Shown one piece after another: positions 6,743 through 14,049 of a stretch of DNA of 32,251 bases. The notes beneath the pieces are model-generated. The model was not told the DNA's origin, ran no database searches, and saw only the letters and a program-made list of their open reading frames with translations. Position numbers and translations under genes: made by a program. The stretch is from contig JAIXXG010000090.1 in the NCBI GenBank assembly GCA_027490915.1, positions 1-32,251 of the forward strand. Direction: 5' to 3'. Each line of letters opens with the position of its first letter. Position 1 is the first letter of the stretch. The stretch is from Microbacteriaceae bacterium. GTDB taxonomy: Bacteria > Actinomycetota > Actinomycetes > Actinomycetales > Microbacteriaceae.

Positions 6743-8230
6743 GTGAGCATCCCGATCGCCGTCGCCACCCCCCTCGCCGAGCGCGCGTTCATCTCAGCCC
6801 TCGACCTGTTCAAGGTCGGCATCGGGCCGTCGAGCTCGCACACCGTCGGGCCGTTGCGGGCCGCCCGCGCCTTCGTCGACGGCCTCGAGCGCGACGGCCT
6901 GCTCGAGCGGGTCGCGAGCGTCGAGTGCATCCTGTTCGGCTCGCTCGGCTCGACCGGCGTCGGGCACGGAACACCCGGCGCCGTGCTCGCGGGGCTCGCC
7001 GGCCACTCGGTCGAGACGGTCACGCGCGACGACGTCGAGCGGGTCACGGCCGAGGCCGATTCCGGGATGCTCCGTCTCGCCGGCCGCCACCCGATCACCG
7101 TGCGCTCCGCACCGCCGTCGCCGCGCGGGCAGGTGCGTGCCACCGGCACCGTCATCCCCGCTCCGGCGGGTGCGGGCGACACCGACGGCTCGTGGCTGAT
7201 CTTCGCCCCGCGCGAGGTCAAGCCCCGCCACCCCAACGCCCTGACCCTCTCGGCGCGCGACGCCGACGGAGCGCTGCTCGCCGAGTCGACCTACTACTCG
7301 GTCGGCGGCGGCTTCGTCGAGCGCGAGGGCGACGATGACGGCCCGGGGGCCGGCAGCACGCCCGTGCCGTACCCCTTCGACACCGCCGTCGAGCTGCTGC
7401 GGTTGTGCCGCGCGAACGGGCTCAGCATCGCCGAGCTCGCGCGCGCCAACGAGGCCGCCGTGCGCGGCGAGGCCGCGACGAGCGACGCACTGGCCGCGAT
7501 CGCGCAGGCGATGGACGACTGCATCGACGCCGGGCTCAGGGCCACGGGCACCCTGCCGGGCGGCCTCAACGTTCCGCGCCGCGCCGCGGGCATGGCCGAG
7601 CGGCTGCGCGGTCTCGACGCGGCGGGCGAGCGCGACTGCTCGCTCGAGTGGCTGCAGGCCTACGCGATCGCGGTCAACGAGGAGAACGCGGCGGGCGGCC
7701 GCGTCGTCACCGCGCCGACGAACGGAGCCGCGGGCATCATCCCCGCGGTGCTGCGGCACGCGCTCGACGTCATCCCCGTTCCCGATCGGGCGCGGGCGCG
7801 CGAGGAGTTCCTGCTCGTCGCCGCCGCGATCGGCAGCCTCATCAAGGCCAACGCGAGCATCTCGGGCGCCGAGGCCGGGTGCCAGGGCGAGGTCGGTTCG
7901 GCCGCCTCGATGGCCGCCGCCGGCTTCGCCCATCTGCTCGGCGCGAGCAACGAGCAGATCGAGAACGCCGCCGAGATCGCCATGGAGCACTCGCTCGGTC
8001 TCACCTGCGACCCGGTCGCCGGGCTCGTGCAGCTGCCCTGCATCGAGCGCAACGCGATCGGCGCGGGCAAGGCCGTCGCCGCTGCCCGCCTGGCCATGCA
8101 CGGCGACGGCACGCACCTCATCAGCTTCGACACGGTCGTCGAGACCATGCGGCAGACCGGCGACGACATGTCGCGCAAGTACAAGGAGACGAGCGAGGGC
8201 GGGCTGGCTGTCAACGTCGTCGAGTGCTGA
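6743..8230 (+). CDS. sdaA: L-serine ammonia-lyase (L-serine dehydratase, 4Fe-4S type)
   Basis: Converts L-serine to pyruvate and ammonia using a [4Fe-4S] cluster. The 495-residue single-chain form joins the beta and alpha domains. The N-terminal block LDLFKVGIGPSSSHTVGPLRAA and GSLGSTGVGHGTPGA are typical. The alpha domain has APTNGAAGIIPAVLR, GCQGEVGSAASMAAAG and HSLGLTCDPVAGLVQLPC. The cluster ligands are C380, C422 and C433; the 42- and 11-residue spacings equal those of the structurally known Legionella enzyme (C343, C385, C396). GTG 6743 is the start, with AAGGAG (6732-6737) five bases upstream. The frame is open further upstream but without family similarity. An internal stretch EREGDDDGPGAGSTP is a loop insertion between the domains. 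Confidence 0.95.
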   Translation: MSIPIAVATPLAERAFISALDLFKVGIGPSSSHTVGPLRAARAFVDGLERDGLLERVASVECILFGSLGSTGVGHGTPGAVLAGLAGHSVETVTRDDVERVTAEADSGMLRLAGRHPITVRSAPPSPRGQVRATGTVIPAPAGAGDTDGSWLIFAPREVKPRHPNALTLSARDADGALLAESTYYSVGGGFVEREGDDDGPGAGSTPVPYPFDTAVELLRLCRANGLSIAELARANEAAVRGEAATSDALAAIAQAMDDCIDAGLRATGTLPGGLNVPRRAAGMAERLRGLDAAGERDCSLEWLQAYAIAVNEENAAGGRVVTAPTNGAAGIIPAVLRHALDVIPVPDRARAREEFLLVAAAIGSLIKANASISGAEAGCQGEVGSAASMAAAGFAHLLGASNEQIENAAEIAMEHSLGLTCDPVAGLVQLPCIERNAIGAGKAVAAARLAMHGDGTHLISFDTVVETMRQTGDDMSRKYKETSEGGLAVNVVEC

Positions 8231-8245
8231 GGCTGCGCACTCGCG

Positions 8246-8280
8246 TCGCCGAGCCTCCGCCGGCGGGCGGCCCGCGGCGA
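8246..8280 (+). terminator. Possible terminator hairpin after sdaA
   Basis: TCGCCG (8246-8251) can pair with CGGCGA (8275-8280), and CCGCC/GGCGG (8257-8266) forms an inner palindrome. It is GC-rich with no T-run and lies 15 bases after the stop. It precedes the glmU promoter. Confidence 0.35.
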
Positions 8281-8294
8281 GCATCCACCCCTGC

Positions 8295-8300
8295 CAGAAT
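8295..8300 (+). promoter_or_regulatory. Putative -10 hexamer of leaderless glmU
   Basis: CAGAAT exactly six bases before ATG 8307, with no ribosome binding site between them. Confidence 0.55.
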
Positions 8301-8306
8301 GGACGC

Positions 8307-9737
8307 ATGACCGACTCGCGCCTCGCCGTCGTCGTGCTCGCCGCCGGGCAGGGCACCCGCATGAAGTCGCAGACGCCGAAGGTGCTGCACCGGCTCGCGG
8401 GCGTTCCGCTCATCGGCCACGTGCTCGCCACGGCGCGCGCCCTCGACCCCGCGCACGTCGTGGCCGTCGTGCGGCACGAGCGCGACGTGGTCGCCGCGGC
8501 GATCGCCGAGCTGGATGCGCACGCGATCATCGCCGATCAAGACGAGATCCCCGGCACCGGCCGGGCCGTCGAGGCGGCGCTCGCCGCGCTGCCCGCCGAC
8601 TTCGACGGCGACGTGCTCGTGGTGTCGGGCGACGTGCCGCTGCTCGATGCCGACACCCTCGCGGGCCTGCTCGCCGAGCACCGGGCCCGCACCGCCGCCG
8701 CGACGGTGCTCAGCGCGCGGCTCGACGACGCCACCGGCTACGGGCGCATCGTGCGCGGGCCCGACGGCGCCCTCGACCGCATCGTCGAGCAGAAGGATGC
8801 GAGCGATGACGAGCGCGCCATCACCGAGATCAACTCGGGCACCTACGTGTTCAGCCTCGCCCCGCTTCAGCAGAAGCTCGCACTGGTGTCGACCGACAAC
8901 GCGGCGCAGGAGAAGTACCTCACCGACGTCATCGGACTGCTGCGCGGCGACGGCCACGCGGTCGCCGCGCTGCCCGCCGGGCAGAGCTGGCTCGTCGCCG
9001 GCGTCAACGACCGCGTGCAGCTCGCCGACGCGGCGCTGCGGCTCAACGCGATGATCGTGCGGGGCTGGCAGCTCGCGGGGGTCACCATCAGCGACCCCGC
9101 GAGCGTGTGGATCGACCGCACCGTCACGCTGCAGGAGGACTCCGAGATCCTGCCGGGCACGCAGCTGAAGGGCGCCACGACCGTCGCGAGCGGGGCCGTC
9201 GTCGGGCCCGACACGACGCTCGTCGACACCGAGGTCGGGCAGGGTGCGCGCGTGAGCCGCACCGACGCGACGCTCGCGGTGATCGGGGCGGGAGCATCCG
9301 TCGGCCCCTTCGCCTACCTGCGCCCCGGAACCGTGATCGGCGACAAGGGCAAGGTCGGCACCTTCGTCGAGACGAAGAACACGACGCTCGGGGCCGGCGC
9401 GAAGGTGCCGCACCTGTCGTACATCGGCGACACGACGGTCGGCGAGGGCACCAACATCGGGGCCGGCACGATCACGGCCAACTACGACGGCGTGAACAAG
9501 CACCGCACCCAGGTGGGCGCACACGCCCGCACGGGCTCGCACAACGTCTTCGTCGCCCCCGTTACGATTGGCGACGGAGCGTACACGGGAGCCGGAACGG
9601 TCGTCCGCAAGGATGTGCCGCCCGGCGCTCTGGCGGTGAACGTCGCCCCGCAGCGGAACATCGATCGCTGGGTGGCCGCCAACCGCCCGGGCACAGCCGC
9701 GGCAGATGCGGCCTCGGCCGCCTCCGACCCGCAGTAA
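8307..9737 (+). CDS. glmU: Bifunctional UDP-N-acetylglucosamine pyrophosphorylase / glucosamine-1-phosphate N-acetyltransferase
   Basis: GlmU makes UDP-GlcNAc, the precursor of peptidoglycan and other envelope polymers: its C-terminal domain acetylates GlcN-1-P and its N-terminal domain adds UMP. The 476-residue product has the nucleotidyltransferase loop VVLAAGQGTRMKSQTPKVLH near residues 7-26, then VVSGDVPLLDADTL, TGYGRIVR and EINSGTYVF. The hexapeptide-repeat left-handed beta-helix begins near 260 and includes RPGTVIGDKGKVGTFVETKN, GDTTVGEGTNIGAGTITANYDG and HRTQVG. The disordered C-terminus is Ala-rich. ATG 8307 fits both the family start and the leaderless promoter. prs follows after 47 bases and is probably cotranscribed. 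Confidence 0.96.
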   Translation: MTDSRLAVVVLAAGQGTRMKSQTPKVLHRLAGVPLIGHVLATARALDPAHVVAVVRHERDVVAAAIAELDAHAIIADQDEIPGTGRAVEAALAALPADFDGDVLVVSGDVPLLDADTLAGLLAEHRARTAAATVLSARLDDATGYGRIVRGPDGALDRIVEQKDASDDERAITEINSGTYVFSLAPLQQKLALVSTDNAAQEKYLTDVIGLLRGDGHAVAALPAGQSWLVAGVNDRVQLADAALRLNAMIVRGWQLAGVTISDPASVWIDRTVTLQEDSEILPGTQLKGATTVASGAVVGPDTTLVDTEVGQGARVSRTDATLAVIGAGASVGPFAYLRPGTVIGDKGKVGTFVETKNTTLGAGAKVPHLSYIGDTTVGEGTNIGAGTITANYDGVNKHRTQVGAHARTGSHNVFVAPVTIGDGAYTGAGTVVRKDVPPGALAVNVAPQRNIDRWVAANRPGTAAADAASAASDPQ

Positions 9738-9784
9738 CGCGACCAGCACACGATCGTCGCTCCGGCGGCAGAAGGCGGGACACC

Positions 9785-10762
9785 ATGGCCAGCATCAAGA
9801 TCACCGGCCAGAAGCGCCTCGTCATCGTCACCGGCCGGGCCCACCCGACGCTCGCCGAGCAGATCGCCGCCGAGCTCGAGACCGAGATCGTGCCGACCGA
9901 CACCCGCACCTTCGCGAACGGCGAGATCTACGCGCGCTACGACGAGAGCGTGCGCGGGTGCGACGCCTTCGTCATCCAGTCGCACGCGGCGCCCATCAAC
10001 GAGTGGCTCATGGAGCAGCTCATCATGGTCGACGCGCTCAAGCGCGCCTCGGCCAAGCGCATCACCGTGGTCGCGCCCTTCTACCCCTACGCGCGGCAAG
10101 ACAAGAAGGGCCGCGGCCGTGAGCCCATCTCGGCCCGCCTCGTCGCCGACCTCTACAAGGCGGCCGGCGCCGATCGCATCATGAGCGTCGACCTGCACGC
10201 GGCGCAGATCCAGGGCTTCTTCGACGGGCCGGTCGATCACCTGTTCGCGATGCCCGTGCTGCTCGAGCACTTCCGCGCCCAGCTCGACCCCACGACCCTC
10301 ACGGTCGTCTCGCCCGACATGGGGCGCGTGCGCGTCGCCGACATCTGGAGCGACAAGCTCGGCGCGCCCCTCGCGATCATCCACAAGCGCCGCGACCCGA
10401 AGGTGCACAACCAGGTCTCGGTGCACGAGATCGTCGGCGAGGTCGAGGGTCGCGTCTGCCTGCTGGTCGACGACATGATCGACACCGGCCGCACGATCGT
10501 GAAGGCCGCCGAGGCGCTCAAGAAGAACGGCGCCCTCGGCGTCGTCGTGGCCGCCACGCACGCGGTGTTCAGCGACCCGGCCTTCGAGATCCTGCAGAGC
10601 GAGGCCGTCGACCAGGTCGTCGTCACCGACACCCTCCCGGTGCCAGACGACAAGCGGTGGGATCGCCTCACCGTGCTGCCGATCGCGCCGCTCATCGCGC
10701 GCGCGATCCACGAGGTGTTCGACGACGGGTCGGTCACCTCGATGTTCGATGGCGCCGCGTAG
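9785..10762 (+). CDS. prs: Ribose-phosphate pyrophosphokinase (PRPP synthetase)
   Basis: Makes PRPP from ribose 5-phosphate and ATP for nucleotide, His and Trp synthesis. The 325-residue product shows class I features: ANGEIYARYDESVRG, APFYPYARQDKKGRGREPISARLVADL (flexible loop and ATP contacts), SVDLHAAQIQGFF, VSPDMGRVRVADIW and the PRPP loop LLVDDMIDTGRT near residues 226-237. The start ATG is preceded by GAAGG with nine-base spacing. The last residues, DDGSVTSMFDG, are characteristic of actinobacterial enzymes. In related genomes this gene is followed within a few genes by bL25 and pth; here about 20 kb intervene. Confidence 0.96.
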   Translation: MASIKITGQKRLVIVTGRAHPTLAEQIAAELETEIVPTDTRTFANGEIYARYDESVRGCDAFVIQSHAAPINEWLMEQLIMVDALKRASAKRITVVAPFYPYARQDKKGRGREPISARLVADLYKAAGADRIMSVDLHAAQIQGFFDGPVDHLFAMPVLLEHFRAQLDPTTLTVVSPDMGRVRVADIWSDKLGAPLAIIHKRRDPKVHNQVSVHEIVGEVEGRVCLLVDDMIDTGRTIVKAAEALKKNGALGVVVAATHAVFSDPAFEILQSEAVDQVVVTDTLPVPDDKRWDRLTVLPIAPLIARAIHEVFDDGSVTSMFDGAA

Positions 10763-11043
10763 GCGCGGCATCCTGCTTCACGAATCCTCCTGGCGGCGTC
10801 CTTGCCGATCGGTCTCGTCAGCCAGCGCGTTCGCGCACTGACGGAACAGCACATCTTGTCGACGAAAAAGACCCCTGTCACGGTGAAGTGACCTTCACTC
10901 GACGGTTTGTTCCTGGACACTCTCTGTTCATGTGAGGTCAAGCTCTCGAGAACCGAACTCAGATTCACCGTTTGCCATGGGCGATTTTCCTTGAGGTCTG
11001 TTCCGCGACCCGCGCGGGCACTGTGAGAAAGCCTCCCGAAACC
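10763..11043. other. 281-base gap upstream of the Pst-type operon
   Basis: No convincing gene. It contains a GTGAAG/CTTCAC dyad at 10883-10898 and is visibly A/T-richer than the genes before it. It presumably holds the end of the glmU-prs transcript and the promoter and operator region of the operon starting at 11044. Confidence 0.5.
10883..10898. promoter_or_regulatory. Inverted repeat GTGAAG-TGAC-CTTCAC, candidate operator
   Basis: A perfect six-base dyad with a four-base spacer, about 145 bases before the first gene of the Pst-type operon. Actinobacterial PhoP boxes are usually GTTCACC direct repeats. This dyad contains TTCAC on one side and GTGAA on the other, but is not a classic Pho box. 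GTTCCT (10909) and GTTCAT (10926) follow downstream. Confidence 0.35.
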
Positions 11044-11538
11044 ATGGCTCAAGGACCGCGCGTGGTCTTCACCCTCTTCGATGAGGTTGCGGTGAAGTCG
11101 GCCATGTGGTTCGGGCACGCGCGGCAGTTCGTCGGTGGCGGCAAAATCGTGCCGGGGTCCGCAGGCGGACCCTTTATCGTCTGGCAGCTCGTCACGGCCA
11201 ACAGTCGGCCTGTTGCACGATCGGTCGCCGGATTCGCCAGCCTCGAGCTTGCCATCTCCGACGCTCGAAGGGTGGCGGCGCTGGCCCCTCAGGCCGCCAT
11301 CTCCATGGTCCTCGATCAGCCCAATGGGTTGCGCGGATGGGTGGCAACGGTCGACGACACTGCCATCACGACGTGCGCACGGTGGTACGTGTCCGACAGG
11401 GATTGCCGCAACGCTGCCGAGCTTGCCGTCGCGTCTCTTCCCGCTGCTCCGCTCGCTCCGACCATGCACATCGTTCGTGCCTCGGGACGAACGGTGTCGC
11501 GCCCCATGGTGCCTCGCACGGAGGTTCCCAGTGCCTAA
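11044..11538 (+). CDS. Hypothetical protein with two YegP/DUF1508-like repeats, first gene of the Pst-type operon
   Basis: A 164-residue cytoplasmic-looking protein with no signal peptide. Two segments of about 40 residues resemble the small YegP/DUF1508 repeat (strand, NG-type turn, strand, then S-x-x-x-A helix). The first is FIVWQLVTANSRPVARSVAGF-ASLELAISDARRV. The second is LRGWVATVDDTAITTCARWYV-SDRDCRNAAELAV. This is pattern recognition by eye only. The start is uncertain: ATG 11044 opens the conserved-looking part, but no strong ribosome binding site precedes it, and the frame continues upstream to a TTG at 10972. The stop overlaps the pstC start by eight bases, so translation is probably coupled. 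This tight link suggests a regulatory or accessory role for the transporter. Confidence 0.6.
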   Translation: MAQGPRVVFTLFDEVAVKSAMWFGHARQFVGGGKIVPGSAGGPFIVWQLVTANSRPVARSVAGFASLELAISDARRVAALAPQAAISMVLDQPNGLRGWVATVDDTAITTCARWYVSDRDCRNAAELAVASLPAAPLAPTMHIVRASGRTVSRPMVPRTEVPSA

Positions 11539-12616
11539 GGCGCGCACATCGAAGTCCGATAGCGAGGCGGTGCCGGAACGCTCGGAGGACGTGATCGATG
11601 GGGAGGTGACGCCGGCGTTCCTCGGGGTCTCCGACGACGAGCAGAGTCCACGGTCACTGCACCATGCCAAGGAGTTCGTCGACCTCGCATTTCGACGCGT
11701 CACGACGGCGGCCGGATCCATTGTGCTCGGCATCATGCTGCTGGTCGGTCTCTTCCTTCTCTACCAGGGCTACAACGCCCTCGAGGTCGCGGGGGGAAAC
11801 TTCTTCACCGAGGTGAAGTGGGACCCGAATTCGGGGGAGTTCGGTATTGCGGCCGTGCTCACCGGAACGATCCTCGTCGCGCTCACGGCCATCTTCTTCG
11901 CCGTGCCGCTGGCGCTCGGAACGGCGTTGTACATCAGCGAGTACGCACCCGCGCAGATCAAGCGAGGCCTGGTCACTCTCGTTGACTTGATGGCCGCCGT
12001 CCCCAGCGTCGTCTTCGGGTTGTGGGGTGTCTTCTTCCTCACCCCTGCGATCCTGCCCGTCTCCGAGTGGATCTCGACCTACTTCGGATGGATCCCGATC
12101 TTCGCCGTCGAGGGTTTCGACCCGAGTGATCCCTTGGCGACTCCGACGGTGTTCACCGCCTCGACCTTCATCGCAGGAATTGTCGTCGCCCTCATGGTGG
12201 CTCCGATCACCAGCTCGATCATGCGGGAAGTCTTTAGCCAAGCGCCACTCGGCGAGCGCGAAGGGGCCTTGGCTCTCGGGGCCACCCGTTGGGGGATGAT
12301 TCGGAGCGTCGTGCTTCCCTTCGGCCGCGGCGGCATGATCGGCGGCACGATGCTGGGTCTGGGCCGTGCGCTCGGAGAGACGATCGCGGTCTTCCTGATC
12401 ATCTCGCCCGTCTTCGTCATCCAGACCCGCATCCTCGAGAAGGGCAGCAACTCGATCTCGGCGTTGATCGCCCTTCGCTACAGCGAAGCATCCGCTTTCG
12501 AGATCTCCGCCTTGATGGCCGCTGGCCTCGCCCTCTTCTTGATGACCCTCGTCATCAACTTCGCGGCGTCATCGATCATTGCGCGAAGCCGTTCGGGGGG
12601 AGTGAGTGACGGATGA
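11531..12616 (+). CDS. pstC: Phosphate-type ABC transporter permease PstC
   Basis: PstC is one of the two membrane subunits of the high-affinity phosphate importer. The 361-residue product starts at GTG 11531, with GGAGG (11520-11524) six bases upstream and inside the previous gene. About 55 charged residues precede the first helix. Later regions match PstC: VLTGTILVALTAIFFAVPLALGTALYISEYAP, DLMAAVPSVVFGLWGVFFL, and the cytoplasmic coupling loop EREGALALGATRWGMIRSVVLPFGRGGMIGG with LGRALGETIAV. About six membrane helices are predicted. The gene ends in an ATGA overlap with pstA. The N-terminal cytoplasmic extension is longer than in E. coli PstC. Confidence 0.92.
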   Translation: MPKARTSKSDSEAVPERSEDVIDGEVTPAFLGVSDDEQSPRSLHHAKEFVDLAFRRVTTAAGSIVLGIMLLVGLFLLYQGYNALEVAGGNFFTEVKWDPNSGEFGIAAVLTGTILVALTAIFFAVPLALGTALYISEYAPAQIKRGLVTLVDLMAAVPSVVFGLWGVFFLTPAILPVSEWISTYFGWIPIFAVEGFDPSDPLATPTVFTASTFIAGIVVALMVAPITSSIMREVFSQAPLGEREGALALGATRWGMIRSVVLPFGRGGMIGGTMLGLGRALGETIAVFLIISPVFVIQTRILEKGSNSISALIALRYSEASAFEISALMAAGLALFLMTLVINFAASSIIARSRSGGVSDG

Positions 12617-14049
12617 CCGCGACTGACCTCCGGAACACGACAACCACCGGCTCGAGCCACGCACAGTTGCACACCGACGTCGTCATCGCGCCCGATCACG
12701 GTGACGAACCGCGTCGATCGACACGGCTTCTGCGGGGAACGGACATCATCCGCGCGATCGGCTCGGCCGTCGCGGCCGTCAGCCTGACGGCCTGGATGTT
12801 CACCTTCGCTCTGCCGCTCCAGGGTGAGATTGGGTTCCTCGTCGTCGCCTACGCTCTCTTCCTCATCCTGTTCGTGGTCTTGACCGCCATTGATGACGAC
12901 GGCCCGAGCGTCCGCGATCGCATCGCGAGCGTTGTCGTGCACTCGCTCGCAGTGCTGATGCTCATGGCGCTGTTCTCGGTCGTCATCTACACGGTCGGGC
13001 GCGGGCTCGAGCCCTTGACGTACCTCAACTTCTTCATCGAAGACATGAGCGCCGCGGGGCCCCTGGACCCGCTTGACCGCGGTGGTGTGCTGCACGCGAT
13101 CGTCGGCACGCTGATCATGATCAGCATCGCGCTCGCGATCAGCATCCCCCTCGGAATCGCCACCGCGATCTTCCTCACCGAGTTCCCGGGCCGGTACTCC
13201 CGATTCGTCCGCACCGTTGTCGAGGCGATGACCGCTCTGCCGTCGATCGTCGCCGGTCTCTTCATCTACGCGACCGTGATCGTCTTCTTGGGCTTCAACC
13301 GCTCGGGCTTCGCCGCGGCTCTGGCGATCACCGTCATGATGCTGCCGATCATCATCCGCTCGGCGGACGTCGTCCTCCGCCTCGTGCCGGGCAATCTCAA
13401 AGAAGCCTCTCGCGGCCTTGGGGCCTCCACCTGGAAGACGGTGTGGACGGTCACTCTTCCCACGGCCCGATCCGGCCTCACCACTGCGGTGATCCTCGGA
13501 ACAGCACGCGGGATCGGCGAGACGTCGCCCGTGCTTCTGACAGCGGGAGCGACGACCTTCCTCAACCTCGACCCCTTCAACGGGCCAATGACGTCGCTGC
13601 CGTTGCAGGCCTTCACCTTCGTTAAGTCGCCGGAGCTCAACTTCATCGCCCGCGGATTCGGCACGGCGGCGGTCTTGATGGCCCTGGTGCTGCTGCTCTT
13701 TACCCTGGCCCGCCTGATCGGCGGGCGGGGGCCGGGAATCCTCTCGCCTCGCCAGCGGCGGGCCCGCGATCGCCGGTCGAGGGAGGACCGTGCACGATTC
13801 GACCGTCGGGCGCTCGGCATTCCTGAGCCGGAGGCATTGTCAGAGCGAATAGCGCGCATGGCCGCGGCTTCCGGACGTGCGGTCGCGGCTTCGGCCCGCC
13901 GAGCTGGCATTGCCGCTGCGTCTGTTACGAGTTCGGCCACGAAGTACGCCGGATCGCGTCTTCGAGCGTGGTGGGCGAGCGGTCGGACGCGGATTGATGA
14001 ATGGCGAGCAGCGCGAACGCGTCCGACGAACGATGGGGGTGACCAGTGA
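12613..14049 (+). CDS. pstA: Phosphate-type ABC transporter permease PstA with long N- and C-terminal extensions
   Basis: Second permease subunit, 478 residues against about 300 for typical PstA. About 45 residues precede two extra hydrophobic segments near 58-100. A further helix at about 115-130 leads into the core. The core carries VGTLIMISIALAISIPLGIATAIFLTEF, EAMTALPSIVAGLFIY and the coupling loop LKEASRGLGASTWKTVWTVTLPTARSGL followed by LGTARGIGETSPVLL. After the last helix (near 365) comes a tail of about 105 residues, Arg/Ala-rich (RQRRARDRRSREDRARFDRR and repeated AAASGRAVAASARRAG), probably cytoplasmic. Start ATG overlaps the pstC stop by four bases. The stop overlaps the next GTG as GTGA. 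Confidence 0.92.
   Translation: MTATDLRNTTTTGSSHAQLHTDVVIAPDHGDEPRRSTRLLRGTDIIRAIGSAVAAVSLTAWMFTFALPLQGEIGFLVVAYALFLILFVVLTAIDDDGPSVRDRIASVVVHSLAVLMLMALFSVVIYTVGRGLEPLTYLNFFIEDMSAAGPLDPLDRGGVLHAIVGTLIMISIALAISIPLGIATAIFLTEFPGRYSRFVRTVVEAMTALPSIVAGLFIYATVIVFLGFNRSGFAAALAITVMMLPIIIRSADVVLRLVPGNLKEASRGLGASTWKTVWTVTLPTARSGLTTAVILGTARGIGETSPVLLTAGATTFLNLDPFNGPMTSLPLQAFTFVKSPELNFIARGFGTAAVLMALVLLLFTLARLIGGRGPGILSPRQRRARDRRSREDRARFDRRALGIPEPEALSERIARMAAASGRAVAASARRAGIAAASVTSSATKYAGSRLRAWWASGRTRIDEWRAARTRPTNDGGDQ

Noticed and set aside
10909-10931. GTTCCT and GTTCAT as a PhoP direct-repeat box
   Set aside because: The spacing is 17 bases, not the 11-base period, and neither copy matches GTTCACC well.
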